From RUG100 sp050953425 (GTDB taxonomy: Bacteria; Bacillota; Clostridia; Peptostreptococcales; Anaerovoracaceae): a stretch of 64,000 nucleotides of DNA. The notes under the pieces are model-generated. The model worked only from the letters and a program-made list of their open reading frames with translations, was not told the origin of the DNA and did not search any database. The stretch covers positions 62,001 through 126,000 of the forward strand of contig JBMNMQ010000002.1 in the NCBI GenBank assembly GCA_050953425.1, in the 5' to 3' direction. Shown piece after piece: positions 10,676 through 20,264 of this stretch. A program made the translations under genes and the position numbers. The first letter of the stretch is position 1. Each line of letters opens with the position of its first letter.

Positions 10676-12547
10676 TTGAAGAGCAAGCCACTGGAAGAAT
10701 ATAACTTTCCCGCGGATCTGAAGACCATGAGCGTTCCCGAGATGGAACTGCTGGCGGTGCAGATTCGCGACTTTCTGATTGAACACGTCTCCCGGAACGG
10801 CGGCCATCTGTCGTCCAATCTGGGTGTCGTTGAGCTTTCGATTGCTCTGCACCGCGTCTTCAATCCTCCGCACGACCGCATCGTCTGGGATGTCGGCCAC
10901 CAGTCCTACGTCCACAAGATTCTTACCGGGCGGGCCGACCGCTTTGACACGCTGCGACGGTTTGACGGGCTGCGCGGCTTTCCCAGCCGCGAGGAAAGCC
11001 CCTGCGATGCTTTCGATACCGGCCACGCCAGCACTTCGATCTCGATCATCGCCGGCATGGCCGCGGCCCGCGAGCTGAAGGGCGAAAACTACGAAACCGT
11101 GGCCGTGATCGGCGACGGCTCGCTGACCGGCGGTCCGGCTTATGAGGGACTCAACAACCTCGGTACGCTGCACGCCAAATCGATCATCATCATCAACGAC
11201 AACGGCATGTCGATCCGCCGCAACACCGGCGCGATGTCGACCCACCTCAGCAAGCTGCGCGTTTCGAGCGGCTATTACCGCCTCAAGCGGGAACTCGGCG
11301 GGGCCGTGCAGCGCATCCCCCGCGTCGGCGAGCATCTCTACCACGGTCTGGGCAAGATGCGCGACATGGTCAAGTACGTGATGGTCGACGGCGTCCTCTT
11401 TGAGGAGCTCGGCTTCACGTATCTGGGCCCGATCGACGGGCACAACCTCACGGAGCTGATGCAGAATCTCCGCCTCGCAAAGAAAGCCGACAATTCCGTT
11501 GTCCTCCACGTTGTCACGCGCAAGGGCAGGGGCTATCGCAACGCGGAAAAGCATCCCGGCCATTTTCACGGCACCGGCCCCTTCGATCCGGAGACCGGCC
11601 GCCCGCGCAGGACGCATCTGCAGCCCTGCTATTCGCAGATCTTCGGTCATCATCTGACCGAGCTGGCGCGGCAGGATGAGCGCATTACGGCGATCACGGC
11701 GGCGATGACCGACGGCACCGGACTGAACGAATTTGAGCGCGCCTTTCCCCACCGCCTCTACGACGTCGGCATCGCCGAGGGACACGCGGCAACCTTTGCG
11801 GGCGGGCTGGCGGTCTCCGGCATGCGGCCGGTAGTGGCCGTCTATTCGTCGTTCCTGCAGCGCGCCTACGACCAGATCCTCGAGGATGTCTGCCTGCAGA
11901 ACCTGCCGGTCGTCTTCGCCATCGACCGGGCCGGCATTGTCGGCGCCGACGGCCCGACGCACCACGGGGTCTTCGATCTCTCATTCCTGACGCAGATGCC
12001 GAACATGACGGTGATGGCGCCGTGCGACGGCCGCGAACTGGAGGCGATGATGGACTACGCACTGCAGCTCGACGGTCCCTCTGCGATCCGCTATCCGCGC
12101 GGCGAGAGCCATGCGCTCAGCCACGCGCTGACGCCGCTGACGGACGGAGCGCAGGTGCTGCAGGCCGGCCGCGACGTCGAGATCTGGGCCATCGGCGCGA
12201 TGGTGCGCACGGCCGTGGAAGCGGCCTCGCTGCTGCGCGGCAGCGGCATCGAGGCAGGCGTTGTCAACGCCCGCTTTGCCAAGCCGGTCGACCGCGCCGG
12301 ACTGATCGGGAGCGCCCGCCGCACCAAGCTGATCGTCACCCTCGAGGATAATGTCCTCAACGGCGGCTTCGGCGACAATGCCGCCCGCGAGATTGATTTC
12401 AGCAATGACCTGGCCGAAGTGATCCGGCTCGGCTGGCCCGACGTCTTCCTGCCCCAGGGTTCCTGCGAGGAAATCCGCCGGCACTACGGACTGACGGCGC
12501 CGCAGATCGCAGAAAGGATTCGCGATGAGTTCGAAACGCAGGCTTGA
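10676..12547 (+). CDS. dxs: 1-deoxy-D-xylulose-5-phosphate synthase, TTG start
   Basis: Dxs (623 residues) condenses pyruvate and glyceraldehyde 3-phosphate, the first step of the DXP isoprenoid pathway, using thiamine diphosphate. Signatures are GGHLSSNLGVVEL, WDVGHQSYVHKILTGR, the ThDP/Mg segment GDGSLTGG followed by NDNGMSI, the pyrimidine-domain motif VGIAEGHAATFAGGLA and the C-terminal transketolase domain (ALTLEDNVLNGGFG-like). The frame opens at TTG 10676 with GAGGAGA eight bases upstream; the first ATG is well inside the conserved N-terminus, so the TTG start is preferred. The 218-base gap before it is GC-rich and holds no recognisable element. Confidence 0.95.
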   Translation: MKSKPLEEYNFPADLKTMSVPEMELLAVQIRDFLIEHVSRNGGHLSSNLGVVELSIALHRVFNPPHDRIVWDVGHQSYVHKILTGRADRFDTLRRFDGLRGFPSREESPCDAFDTGHASTSISIIAGMAAARELKGENYETVAVIGDGSLTGGPAYEGLNNLGTLHAKSIIIINDNGMSIRRNTGAMSTHLSKLRVSSGYYRLKRELGGAVQRIPRVGEHLYHGLGKMRDMVKYVMVDGVLFEELGFTYLGPIDGHNLTELMQNLRLAKKADNSVVLHVVTRKGRGYRNAEKHPGHFHGTGPFDPETGRPRRTHLQPCYSQIFGHHLTELARQDERITAITAAMTDGTGLNEFERAFPHRLYDVGIAEGHAATFAGGLAVSGMRPVVAVYSSFLQRAYDQILEDVCLQNLPVVFAIDRAGIVGADGPTHHGVFDLSFLTQMPNMTVMAPCDGRELEAMMDYALQLDGPSAIRYPRGESHALSHALTPLTDGAQVLQAGRDVEIWAIGAMVRTAVEAASLLRGSGIEAGVVNARFAKPVDRAGLIGSARRTKLIVTLEDNVLNGGFGDNAAREIDFSNDLAEVIRLGWPDVFLPQGSCEEIRRHYGLTAPQIAERIRDEFETQA

Positions 12548-13361
12548 TGAACTGCTCGTCGCCCGCGGTCTCAGCGAGAACCGGGACAGGGCGGCAGCGC
12601 AGATCATGGCCGGCCTCGTGTTCGTCGACGGCGAGCGGGTCGACAAGGCCGGCACCCCGGTGGCGGAGAAGGCGTCGCTGGAGGTCCGCACGCAGGGCGG
12701 CCGCTACGCTTCGCGCGGCGGGCTGAAGCTGGAGAAGGCCCTCGACGTCTTTGCGCTGACGCTGCAGGACGCGGTCTGCATCGATATGGGCGCCAGCACC
12801 GGCGGCTTTACCGACTGCATGCTGCAGCACGGTGCCCGCCGCGTCTACGCGATCGACGTCGGCTACGGGCAGCTGGCCTATGAACTGCGCCGCGACCCGC
12901 GCGTGACGGTGCTGGAGCGGACGAACATCCGCACCATGGATACGGCGCGCATCCCCGAGGCGGCCGATTTTATCAGCATCGACGTCAGCTTTATCTCGCT
13001 GGCGCTGATTCTCCCCAAGGCGGCGGCGCTGCTGCAGCCGCAGGGAAAGATCGCGGCCCTTGTCAAGCCGCAGTTCGAAGCACGGCGTGAACAGGTCGGC
13101 AGCGGCGGCATTGTCCGCGATCCGGCCGTCCACCGCGAAGTGCTCGCGCGTACCGTCGCCGCCGCGGCGGAGCAGGGTCTGCAGGCGGCGGCGCTGACCT
13201 ATTCCCCGGTTACCGGGGCCCGGGGCAATATCGAATACCTGCTGCTCCTGCAGCGGCAGGATGCCGGGTTCGACCCCGTCGAGGCCGTTCCCGCGGTTAC
13301 CGCAGCGGCGATGCGGCAGCTGGGCACGGGCGAAGACGCCGATTCGCCGGGCGCCGGGTAA
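12525..13361 (+). CDS. tlyA: TlyA family rRNA (cytidine-2'-O)-methyltransferase
   Basis: TlyA (278 residues) 2'-O-methylates cytidines in 16S and/or 23S rRNA; in mycobacteria its loss gives capreomycin resistance. Residues 1-65 are an S4 RNA-binding domain (KRRLDELLVARGLSENRDRA). The remainder is an FtsJ-like Rossmann methyltransferase with the SAM motif DMGASTGGFTDCML, the ISIDVSFISL strand and the LVKPQFE block. It overlaps the 3' end of dxs by 23 bases, so it depends on that transcript. Confidence 0.93.
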   Translation: MSSKRRLDELLVARGLSENRDRAAAQIMAGLVFVDGERVDKAGTPVAEKASLEVRTQGGRYASRGGLKLEKALDVFALTLQDAVCIDMGASTGGFTDCMLQHGARRVYAIDVGYGQLAYELRRDPRVTVLERTNIRTMDTARIPEAADFISIDVSFISLALILPKAAALLQPQGKIAALVKPQFEARREQVGSGGIVRDPAVHREVLARTVAAAAEQGLQAAALTYSPVTGARGNIEYLLLLQRQDAGFDPVEAVPAVTAAAMRQLGTGEDADSPGAG

Positions 13362-13496
13362 CGCTCCGAGGTGCTGCGAGCGGCTGCACATTCCGCTTCC
13401 CGGCACAAATGAAGTCTCCGGTCCGGGAGGCGCTGCCGATCTGCCGAACGGCGGCGCACCGACAGATACCGGTACCCTGAACAGAAAGGATGTTTT

Positions 13497-14762
13497 ATGC
13501 TATTATCTCAACGTATTCAAAACATGCAGGATTCCCCGATCCGTAAATTCAATGCGATGGCGTTTTCCCGCGAAAACGCCGGCACGCATGTGCACTGGCT
13601 GAACATCGGTCAGCCGGATATCTCCACGCCGTCCTGCTTTATGGACGCCGTGCGCGGCTTTGACGAGGACGTCCTCGCTTACACCCAGTCGGCGGGCTGG
13701 GACCGTCTGCAGCAGGCCGTCTGCGACTACTACGAACTCTACGGCGTTGCCCTGAAACCGGCGGATATCATCGTGACCACCGGCGGCAGCGAGGCGCTGA
13801 GCATGGCTGTGACCTGTATTCTGAACAGCGGTGAAGAACTGATGACGGCGGAGCCGTTCTACACCAACTACAACACCTTTGTTCAGGCCGCAGGCGGGCA
13901 GATTGCCGCCATTCCGACCCGCGCCGAGGAAGGCTACCGCTATGCCGAGCGCGAGCGGCTGGAAGCCGCCTGCAATGACCGGGTACGGGCCATTCTCTGC
14001 ACCACGCCGGGCAATCCCACCGGCTGCATTCTCGATCACGACGAGATGCGCGTCATCGGCGAATTTGCCAGAGAACACGATCTCTGGATCATCGCCGACG
14101 AAGTCTACCGCGAATTCTGCTACGACGGGCGAAAGCCGGCCAGCTTCGGCGAGCTGCCCGAATATGCCGACCGCGTTATCCTGATCGACTCGGTCTCCAA
14201 GCGCTTTTCGGCCTGCGGCGCCCGCATCGGCGCGCTGATCTCGAAGAACGAGGAATTCATCCACGCGGCGATGAAGCTGGCGATGGGCCGTCTCTGCAGC
14301 CCCACGCTCGACCAGCTCGGCGCCGAAGCGCTCTACCATCTGCCGGTTTCCTACTACGACGACGTACGCCGCGAATACGAGCAGCGCCGCGACGCCTTCT
14401 ACGAGGAAATCATGAAGGACGACGAGATCGTCTGCAAAAAGCCCGGCGGCGCCTTCTATATGACGCTCAAACTGCCGGTTGAAAATTCCGAGGACTTTCT
14501 CCGCTACATGCTGACTCGCTTTGACGAGGACGGCGAAACCGTCATGTTCACGCCGGCCGAAGGCTTTTACCAGACGCCGGGAAAGGGCAGGGACGAGATA
14601 CGCATCGCCTATGTGCTGCGCAGCGCGGAAATGCGCCGCGCCGCCGAGCTGCTGCGCCACGGCCTGACGGTCTGGCGGGAGACGGGCGGCGACGGCGGAA
14701 ATGCCGGCGCGGCTGCGGGCAGCGCCGGACCCGGACAGACACCAGGGAAAGGAACTGAATAA
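13497..14762 (+). CDS. PLP-dependent class I/II aminotransferase
   Basis: A 421-residue fold-type I aminotransferase of the aspartate aminotransferase superfamily. It shows the substrate segment LNIGQPDISTP, the cofactor-binding TTGGSEALSMAV, CTTPGNPTGCIL, the aspartate-bearing IIADEVYREF and the Schiff-base lysine in DSVSKRFSACGARIG. The last 25 residues are a Gly/Ala-rich tail of low complexity. AAAGGA precedes the ATG. A 135-base gap separates it from tlyA, and mutS follows after 2 bases, so it may head the mutS-mutL-miaA operon. The amino donor cannot be deduced from sequence. Confidence 0.88.
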   Translation: MLLSQRIQNMQDSPIRKFNAMAFSRENAGTHVHWLNIGQPDISTPSCFMDAVRGFDEDVLAYTQSAGWDRLQQAVCDYYELYGVALKPADIIVTTGGSEALSMAVTCILNSGEELMTAEPFYTNYNTFVQAAGGQIAAIPTRAEEGYRYAERERLEAACNDRVRAILCTTPGNPTGCILDHDEMRVIGEFAREHDLWIIADEVYREFCYDGRKPASFGELPEYADRVILIDSVSKRFSACGARIGALISKNEEFIHAAMKLAMGRLCSPTLDQLGAEALYHLPVSYYDDVRREYEQRRDAFYEEIMKDDEIVCKKPGGAFYMTLKLPVENSEDFLRYMLTRFDEDGETVMFTPAEGFYQTPGKGRDEIRIAYVLRSAEMRRAAELLRHGLTVWRETGGDGGNAGAAAGSAGPGQTPGKGTE

Positions 14763-14764
14763 AC

Positions 14765-17230
14765 ATGGCTTTATCACCGATGATGCAGCAGTATATGGAC
14801 ATCAAGGAGCAGTACCGGGACTGTATTCTGTTCTTCCGCCTCGGCGACTTCTACGAAATGTTCTTTGATGATGCGGTCACGGTCAGCCGCGAGCTCGAGC
14901 TGACGCTGACCGGCAAGAACTGCGGCCTCGACGAGCGGGCGCCGATGTGCGGCGTTCCGTATCACAGCGCCGACAGCTACATCGCCCGGCTCGTGGAGCG
15001 CGGCCGCAAGGTGGCCATCTGCGAGCAGGTCGAAGATCCGGCGGCGACGAAGGGACTGGTCAAGCGAGAAGTCATCCGCATCGTCACGCCGGGCACGGTT
15101 ACCAGCGGCGCGATGCTCGACGAACGCGAAAACAACTACCTTGCCGTCGTCTATATCAACCGGCGCGGCATCGGTCTGGCCTACTGCGACATCTCCACCG
15201 GCGAGACGGCGGCCAGCGAGTTCAGCGGCACCGACGCGACCGAAACGCTGCTCAACGAACTGGTGCGCATCGGCGCCAGGGAAGTGCTGATCAACGAAAG
15301 CGGGGAAGCTTACGTCGACCTCGAGGCGATGAAGAACACCCTCGACGCTTTTTTCAACGTCCGTCCCGATCAGTTCTTCGGCAAGGCGGCCGCCCGCAGC
15401 GCCGTCTACCGCCAGTACGACGTAAAATCGCTCGACGCCTTCGGCCTCGGCGACAAGCGCTGCGCGGCGACGGCGCTGGGCACGATGCTGCTCTATCTGC
15501 AGGAGACGCAGAAGCAGATGCTGACGCATCTGACGCAGCCCGACGTCTACGAGATCGGCAGCCATATGGCTCTCGACAAGGCCACGATCCGCAATCTCGA
15601 GCTGACCGAGACGCTCTACGACAAGCGCCTCGACGGCTCGCTGCTGGGCATCCTCGACAAATGCCGCACCGCCATGGGCAGCCGCAAGCTGAAGCAGTGG
15701 ATCCGCGAGCCGCTCAACGAGACCGCGGCGATCAACGAACGTCTCGACGCCGTCGCTGCCCTGGTCGACGCACCGATCGAGCGCAACAACTTCCGCGAAG
15801 CGATGCGCTCGGTCTACGACTTTGAACGCCTCACCGGCCGCATCGCCTGCGGCGGCGCCAACGGCAAGGATCTGATCGCGCTGCGCAATTCCCTCGCCGT
15901 GGTGCCGGAGATCAAGCTCGATCTCGCCGATTCCGGGAGCGCCCTGCTGCGTGATCTGGGCGCCCGCATGGATCCGCTGCGCGATGTCTACGAACGCATC
16001 GACCGCTCCATCGTCGAGGAACCGCCGTTTACGATTCGCGAGGGCGGGCTGCTGCAGGCGGGCTGCTCCGAAGAACTGGATGCCCTGAAGGACTCGATCC
16101 GCGACGCCAAGCAGTGGATCGCCGATCTCGAAGCAGTGGAGCGCGAGCGCACCGGCATCAGCAATCTCAAGGTCGGCTACAACAAGGTCTTCGGCTACTA
16201 CCTCGAGGTCAGCAAATCCAACCTCGACAAGGTGCCGGAGGATTACATCCGCAAGCAGACGCTGGTCGGCGGCGAGCGCTACATTACGCCGGAACTGAAG
16301 GAAAAGGAAGGGCTGGTGCTCAACGCCGAGACCAGAATCAACCGTCTCGAGTACGAAATCTTCAACGAAATCCGCGAGGAGATCAAGAAGCGGACGCCGC
16401 AGATCCAGGAGACTTCGCAGGCGATCGCGACACTCGATGTGCTGGCGGCTTATGCGGAGGTCAGCGACCGCCTCGGATACGTGCGCCCCGAGGTCAACGA
16501 CAGCGATGAACTGATCATCAAACGCGGCCGCCATCCGGTCATCGAACAGACGATCGAAGACGGCGTCTTCGTCAGCAACGACACCTTCCTGAACCGCGAC
16601 GACGCCTCGCTGCTGCTGATCACCGGGCCGAACATGTCCGGCAAATCGACCTATATGCGGCAGACCGCGCTGATCGTCCTGATGGCCCAGGCCGGTTGCT
16701 TTGTGCCCGCCGAATCCGCCGTCATCGGCACCGTCGACCGCATTTTCACCCGCATCGGCGCCGCCGACAACCTCGCCGGCGGACAGTCGACGTTCTTCGT
16801 CGAGATGAGCGAGCTGGCCTATATCCTGCACTCGGCCACCGAGCGCAGCCTGATCATCCTCGACGAAATCGGCCGCGGCACCTCGACCTATGACGGTCTC
16901 TCGATCGCCTGGGCGGTGATCGAGCACCTCTGCCGCGACGGACACCAGGTGCGCACGATGTTCGCCAGCCACTATCACGAACTGACGACAATGGAGCAGC
17001 ACGGCATGAAGAATCTCACCGTCGACGTTGCCGAGGAAAACGGCGAAGTCGTCTTCCTGCACCGCATCGTCGAGGGCAGCGCCAGCCGCAGCTACGGCAT
17101 CCAGGTCGCCAAGCTGGCCGGCGTGCCCAAGGATGTGCTCGAGCGCGCCAATGAAAAGCTGCAGCAGCTCGAGGAAGCCAGCAGCGAGATGACCACCGAC
17201 GGACATCAGATCAGCTTTGGCATCGGCTGA
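14765..17230 (+). CDS. mutS: DNA mismatch repair protein MutS
   Basis: MutS (821 residues) recognises mismatches and small loops. The N-terminal mismatch-binding motif is in RLGDFYEMF (Phe-x-Glu). The connector, lever and clamp domains follow. The ABC-type ATPase carries Walker A GPNMSGKST at about 621-629, the FFVEMSEL segment and Walker B LIILDEIGRGTSTYDG. The C-terminal tetramer tail found in E. coli MutS is short or missing, as is usual in Firmicutes. mutL follows after 29 bases. All motifs are intact, in contrast to mutL. Confidence 0.97.
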   Translation: MALSPMMQQYMDIKEQYRDCILFFRLGDFYEMFFDDAVTVSRELELTLTGKNCGLDERAPMCGVPYHSADSYIARLVERGRKVAICEQVEDPAATKGLVKREVIRIVTPGTVTSGAMLDERENNYLAVVYINRRGIGLAYCDISTGETAASEFSGTDATETLLNELVRIGAREVLINESGEAYVDLEAMKNTLDAFFNVRPDQFFGKAAARSAVYRQYDVKSLDAFGLGDKRCAATALGTMLLYLQETQKQMLTHLTQPDVYEIGSHMALDKATIRNLELTETLYDKRLDGSLLGILDKCRTAMGSRKLKQWIREPLNETAAINERLDAVAALVDAPIERNNFREAMRSVYDFERLTGRIACGGANGKDLIALRNSLAVVPEIKLDLADSGSALLRDLGARMDPLRDVYERIDRSIVEEPPFTIREGGLLQAGCSEELDALKDSIRDAKQWIADLEAVERERTGISNLKVGYNKVFGYYLEVSKSNLDKVPEDYIRKQTLVGGERYITPELKEKEGLVLNAETRINRLEYEIFNEIREEIKKRTPQIQETSQAIATLDVLAAYAEVSDRLGYVRPEVNDSDELIIKRGRHPVIEQTIEDGVFVSNDTFLNRDDASLLLITGPNMSGKSTYMRQTALIVLMAQAGCFVPAESAVIGTVDRIFTRIGAADNLAGGQSTFFVEMSELAYILHSATERSLIILDEIGRGTSTYDGLSIAWAVIEHLCRDGHQVRTMFASHYHELTTMEQHGMKNLTVDVAEENGEVVFLHRIVEGSASRSYGIQVAKLAGVPKDVLERANEKLQQLEEASSEMTTDGHQISFGIG

Positions 17231-17259
17231 CGGTGCCGGGCTGCAGCAGGGGAGGCAGC

Positions 17260-19318
17260 ATGATCACAGTACTGGACAAGCAGGTAGCGGATAAGATTGC
17301 CGCCGGCGAAGTCGTCGAGCGGCCAGTTTCGATTGTCAAGGAGCTGCTGGAAAACGCCATCGACGCCGAAGCCGGACAGATCGTCTGCGAGATCCGCCGC
17401 GGCGGCAGGACCTATCTGCGCCTCTCCGACGACGGCTGCGGCATCGCCCGCGAGGAGGCGGAAACCGCTTTTCTGCGCCACGCGACCTCGAAGATCCGCC
17501 GCGTCGAGGACCTCAGCAGGCTGACCAGCCTCGGCTTTCGCGGCGAGGCGCTGGCCAGCATCGCCGCGGTGGCGCGGGTGGAGATGCTGACCAAGCCGCA
17601 TGAGCAGAAGACCGGCACGCGGCTGCTGATCGAGGGCGGCACGGTCGTGGAAAAAGGCGCCGTCGGCTGCCCCGACGGCACCACGATCATCGTCCGCGAC
17701 CTTTTTTACAATACCCCCGCGCGGGCCAAGTTCCTCAAGTCGGACAGCGCCGAGACGGCTCTGATCACCTCACTGGTCAGCGGGCATCGCCATGGCTTAC
17801 CCGCAGCTGCGCATTCGCCTGATCAGCAACGGCCGCATCCTCTTTTCCACTCGCGGCAGCGGCGACCGTCTGCAGACCATCGCCGCCGTCGACGGCAGCG
17901 AGCGGACGCGGCATCTGCTGCCGGTGCAGGCCGACGAAAGGGGACTGTCGCTGCGCGGCTACATCAGCGATCTGGAGGAAAGCCGTTCGACCCGCCGCTA
18001 TCAGACCTATTTCGTCAACGGCCGCGCCGTCGACAGCAAGGTCATGGAGCGGGCCGTTTCGCAGGCCTACGGCAACCGTCTGCCGCACGGCCGCAGTCCG
18101 ATCGTCTATCTCTTCCTCCATGTCGATCCGGCGGTACTCGATGTCAACATCCATCCCAACAAGCGGCAGGTGCGCTTTGACGACGAGGTGACGATCACCG
18201 CCTTTATCCGCAATGCTGTCGCCGCCGCGCTGACGGTGCCGGATGCGATGCCGTCCGTACAGGTGGAAGCGGAAAAGCTGCCCGGCCGGGCGCAGGGAGA
18301 GCAGCTCAGCCTCGGCGGCCGCGGCGCAGGACGGGGCCGGGGCGGACGGGCTCTGCGGCGCGATGCGGTCGCGGCGGCACCGAATCCGCAGGGCCGCAGC
18401 GACAGTGACGCCGGTACGGTGCGGGATGCAGAACGGGAACATGTCAACGGTGCCGCGGCGGCACAGGGACCGTCCGGGTCGGCGAACGCCCCGGATCGGG
18501 ACAGCCCGCGCAATGAAGAGACGGCCGCTTCGCAGCAGGACAGCCCGCAGCATGAACCGGATCCGGCCGCTGCTCCGGGTCCGGGCGGAACGCAGGAGGC
18601 ACAGCCCGCATCATCGCTGCAGGGCAGTCCGCAGGGCGAGGCGGACGCCGTCGCCGCCGCGCTCGATGCCTACCGCAGCGAACGGGACGGCGCGGCGGCG
18701 CTGCATGATCCCGAGACACCGTACGCGGGCACTGCCGGCGCGGGAGAGAGCATGCGCTTTTCCGATCTGGAGATTCGCGGCGCTGCCTTCAACACCTACA
18801 TTATCGCGGAAAGGGAGGACCGGCTCTATCTGATCGACCAGCATGCGGCCCACGAACGCGTCAATTTCGAACGTCTGATGCGGCAGCTGGAGACGGCGGA
18901 CGGCGCGTCGCAGCTGCTGCTCCTGCCGCAGACCGTGGAAGTCTCCTTCAGCGACGAAGAGCGGCTCGAGCCGCTGCGGCAGATCGGCTACCGCCTCGAG
19001 GAGTTCGGACCGCACACCTGGCGGGTGCGCGAGATTCCGGCGCAGATGGAGGAAGCCGAAGCAGACGCGTTCCTCCGCGAATACCTCGACGGCGCCGGCG
19101 AAGAAGACGACTGGCACAGCCGCACGCTGCTGGAAAAGGCCGCGATGCGTGCCTGCAAGGCTTCGGTCAAGGCGCACGACCGCCTCAGCGAAGCGGAAAT
19201 CCGCCGCCTTTTGCATGATCTCGACCGCTGCCGGCAGCCGTTTTCCTGTCCCCACGGCCGGCCGACGTGCGTGCTTCTCAGCCGGCAGGAAATCGAAAAG
19301 CGCTTTGGTCGGACGTGA
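17260..19318 (+). pseudogene. mutL: DNA mismatch repair protein MutL, interrupted by a +1 frameshift
   Basis: The N-terminal GHKL ATPase half (VLDKQVADKIAAGEVVERP, GFRGEALASIA, FYNTPARAKFLK) is read from ATG 17260 with GGGGAGG upstream. The frame is lost at the G run 17782-17784; removing one G restores SGIAMAYPQLRIRLISNG and an intact frame to the stop at 19318, giving 685 residues. The C-terminal half has the endonuclease motif DQHAAHERVNFE, ACKASVKAHD and CPHGRPT, so this would be a nicking-type MutL, with a long Ala/Gly/Pro linker between halves. Everything outside the extra G looks selected. It is therefore either a sequencing error or a very recent loss of function. Confidence 0.85.
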
Positions 19319-19331
19319 GCGAGGAGGGGGC

Positions 19332-20264
19332 ATGAAGAAAGATCAAATCCTCGTCGTCGCCGGTCCGACCGCGGTGGGCAAAAGTGCGGCGGCCCTGCGC
19401 CTCGCGGAGGAACTGGACGGAGAGATCGTCTCCTGCGATTCGATGCAGCTGTACCGCTATATGGACATCGGTTCAGCCAAGCCGACAGCGGAAGAGCGGC
19501 AGCGCGTGCGGCACTGGCTGGTCGACGAAATCGACCCCCGCACGCCGATCACGGCGGCGCGCTACCGCGAGATGGCGCGCGCGGCGATCTTCGACATTCT
19601 CTCCCGCGGCAGGCTGCCGGTCATCGTCGGCGGCACCGGACTCTACCTCAACGCGCTGCTCTACGAGATGGACTTCGGCCCGGCGGGAGCGGATCCGGCC
19701 CTGCGGCAGAGGCTGGAAGAGATCGCCGCCGAGGAGGGCGGCGAGGCGCTGCATGCCCGCCTGACGCGGCTCGACCCGGAGGCGGCGCAGCGCATCCACC
19801 CGCACAACATCAAAAAGCTGATCCGTGCCCTCGAGGCCGCGGAAAGCGGCGGACGCATCGGCGCTTTCTCGACGGTGCGGGAAAAAGTCAAGGATTACGA
19901 GCCGCTGCTGATCGGTTTAAAGCGCGACCGGCAGGAACTCTATCAGCGCATCGATGCGCGCGTCCTGCGGCTCGTCGAGCAGGGCCTCTTTGCGGAAGTC
20001 GCCGCGCTGATGGCAAAGGGACTCGACGAAAACGACCAGGCGATGAAGGGCATCGGCTATAAGGAGATCATCGCTTACTATCACGGCCGGATAGACCGCG
20101 AGACCGCGATCGCCGAAGTGCAGAAAAACACGCGTCACTACGCCAAGCGGCAGATGACCTGGTTTCGTCGCTACGAAGACATGCGGTGGTTTGATCTGAG
20201 TGCGGCCGTCTCGGAGGAAGCGGCTGTGGAGGAAATACTCGATTGGGTAAGAAGAAACAGATAA
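19332..20264 (+). CDS. miaA: tRNA dimethylallyltransferase MiaA
   Basis: MiaA (310 residues) transfers a dimethylallyl group to A37 of tRNAs reading UNN codons. The P-loop GPTAVGKSAAALRLAEEL is at the N-terminus, followed by the DSMQLYRYMDIGSAKPT motif and the prenyl-substrate strand LPVIVGGTGLYLNALLY. The C-terminal motif GIGYKEIIAYYHG and the NTRHYAKRQMTWFRR block are also present. GGAGGGGG precedes ATG 19332; a longer upstream frame reads the mutL 3' end out of frame. mutS-mutL-miaA is a widespread operon; here hfq does not follow. Confidence 0.96.
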   Translation: MKKDQILVVAGPTAVGKSAAALRLAEELDGEIVSCDSMQLYRYMDIGSAKPTAEERQRVRHWLVDEIDPRTPITAARYREMARAAIFDILSRGRLPVIVGGTGLYLNALLYEMDFGPAGADPALRQRLEEIAAEEGGEALHARLTRLDPEAAQRIHPHNIKKLIRALEAAESGGRIGAFSTVREKVKDYEPLLIGLKRDRQELYQRIDARVLRLVEQGLFAEVAALMAKGLDENDQAMKGIGYKEIIAYYHGRIDRETAIAEVQKNTRHYAKRQMTWFRRYEDMRWFDLSAAVSEEAAVEEILDWVRRNR

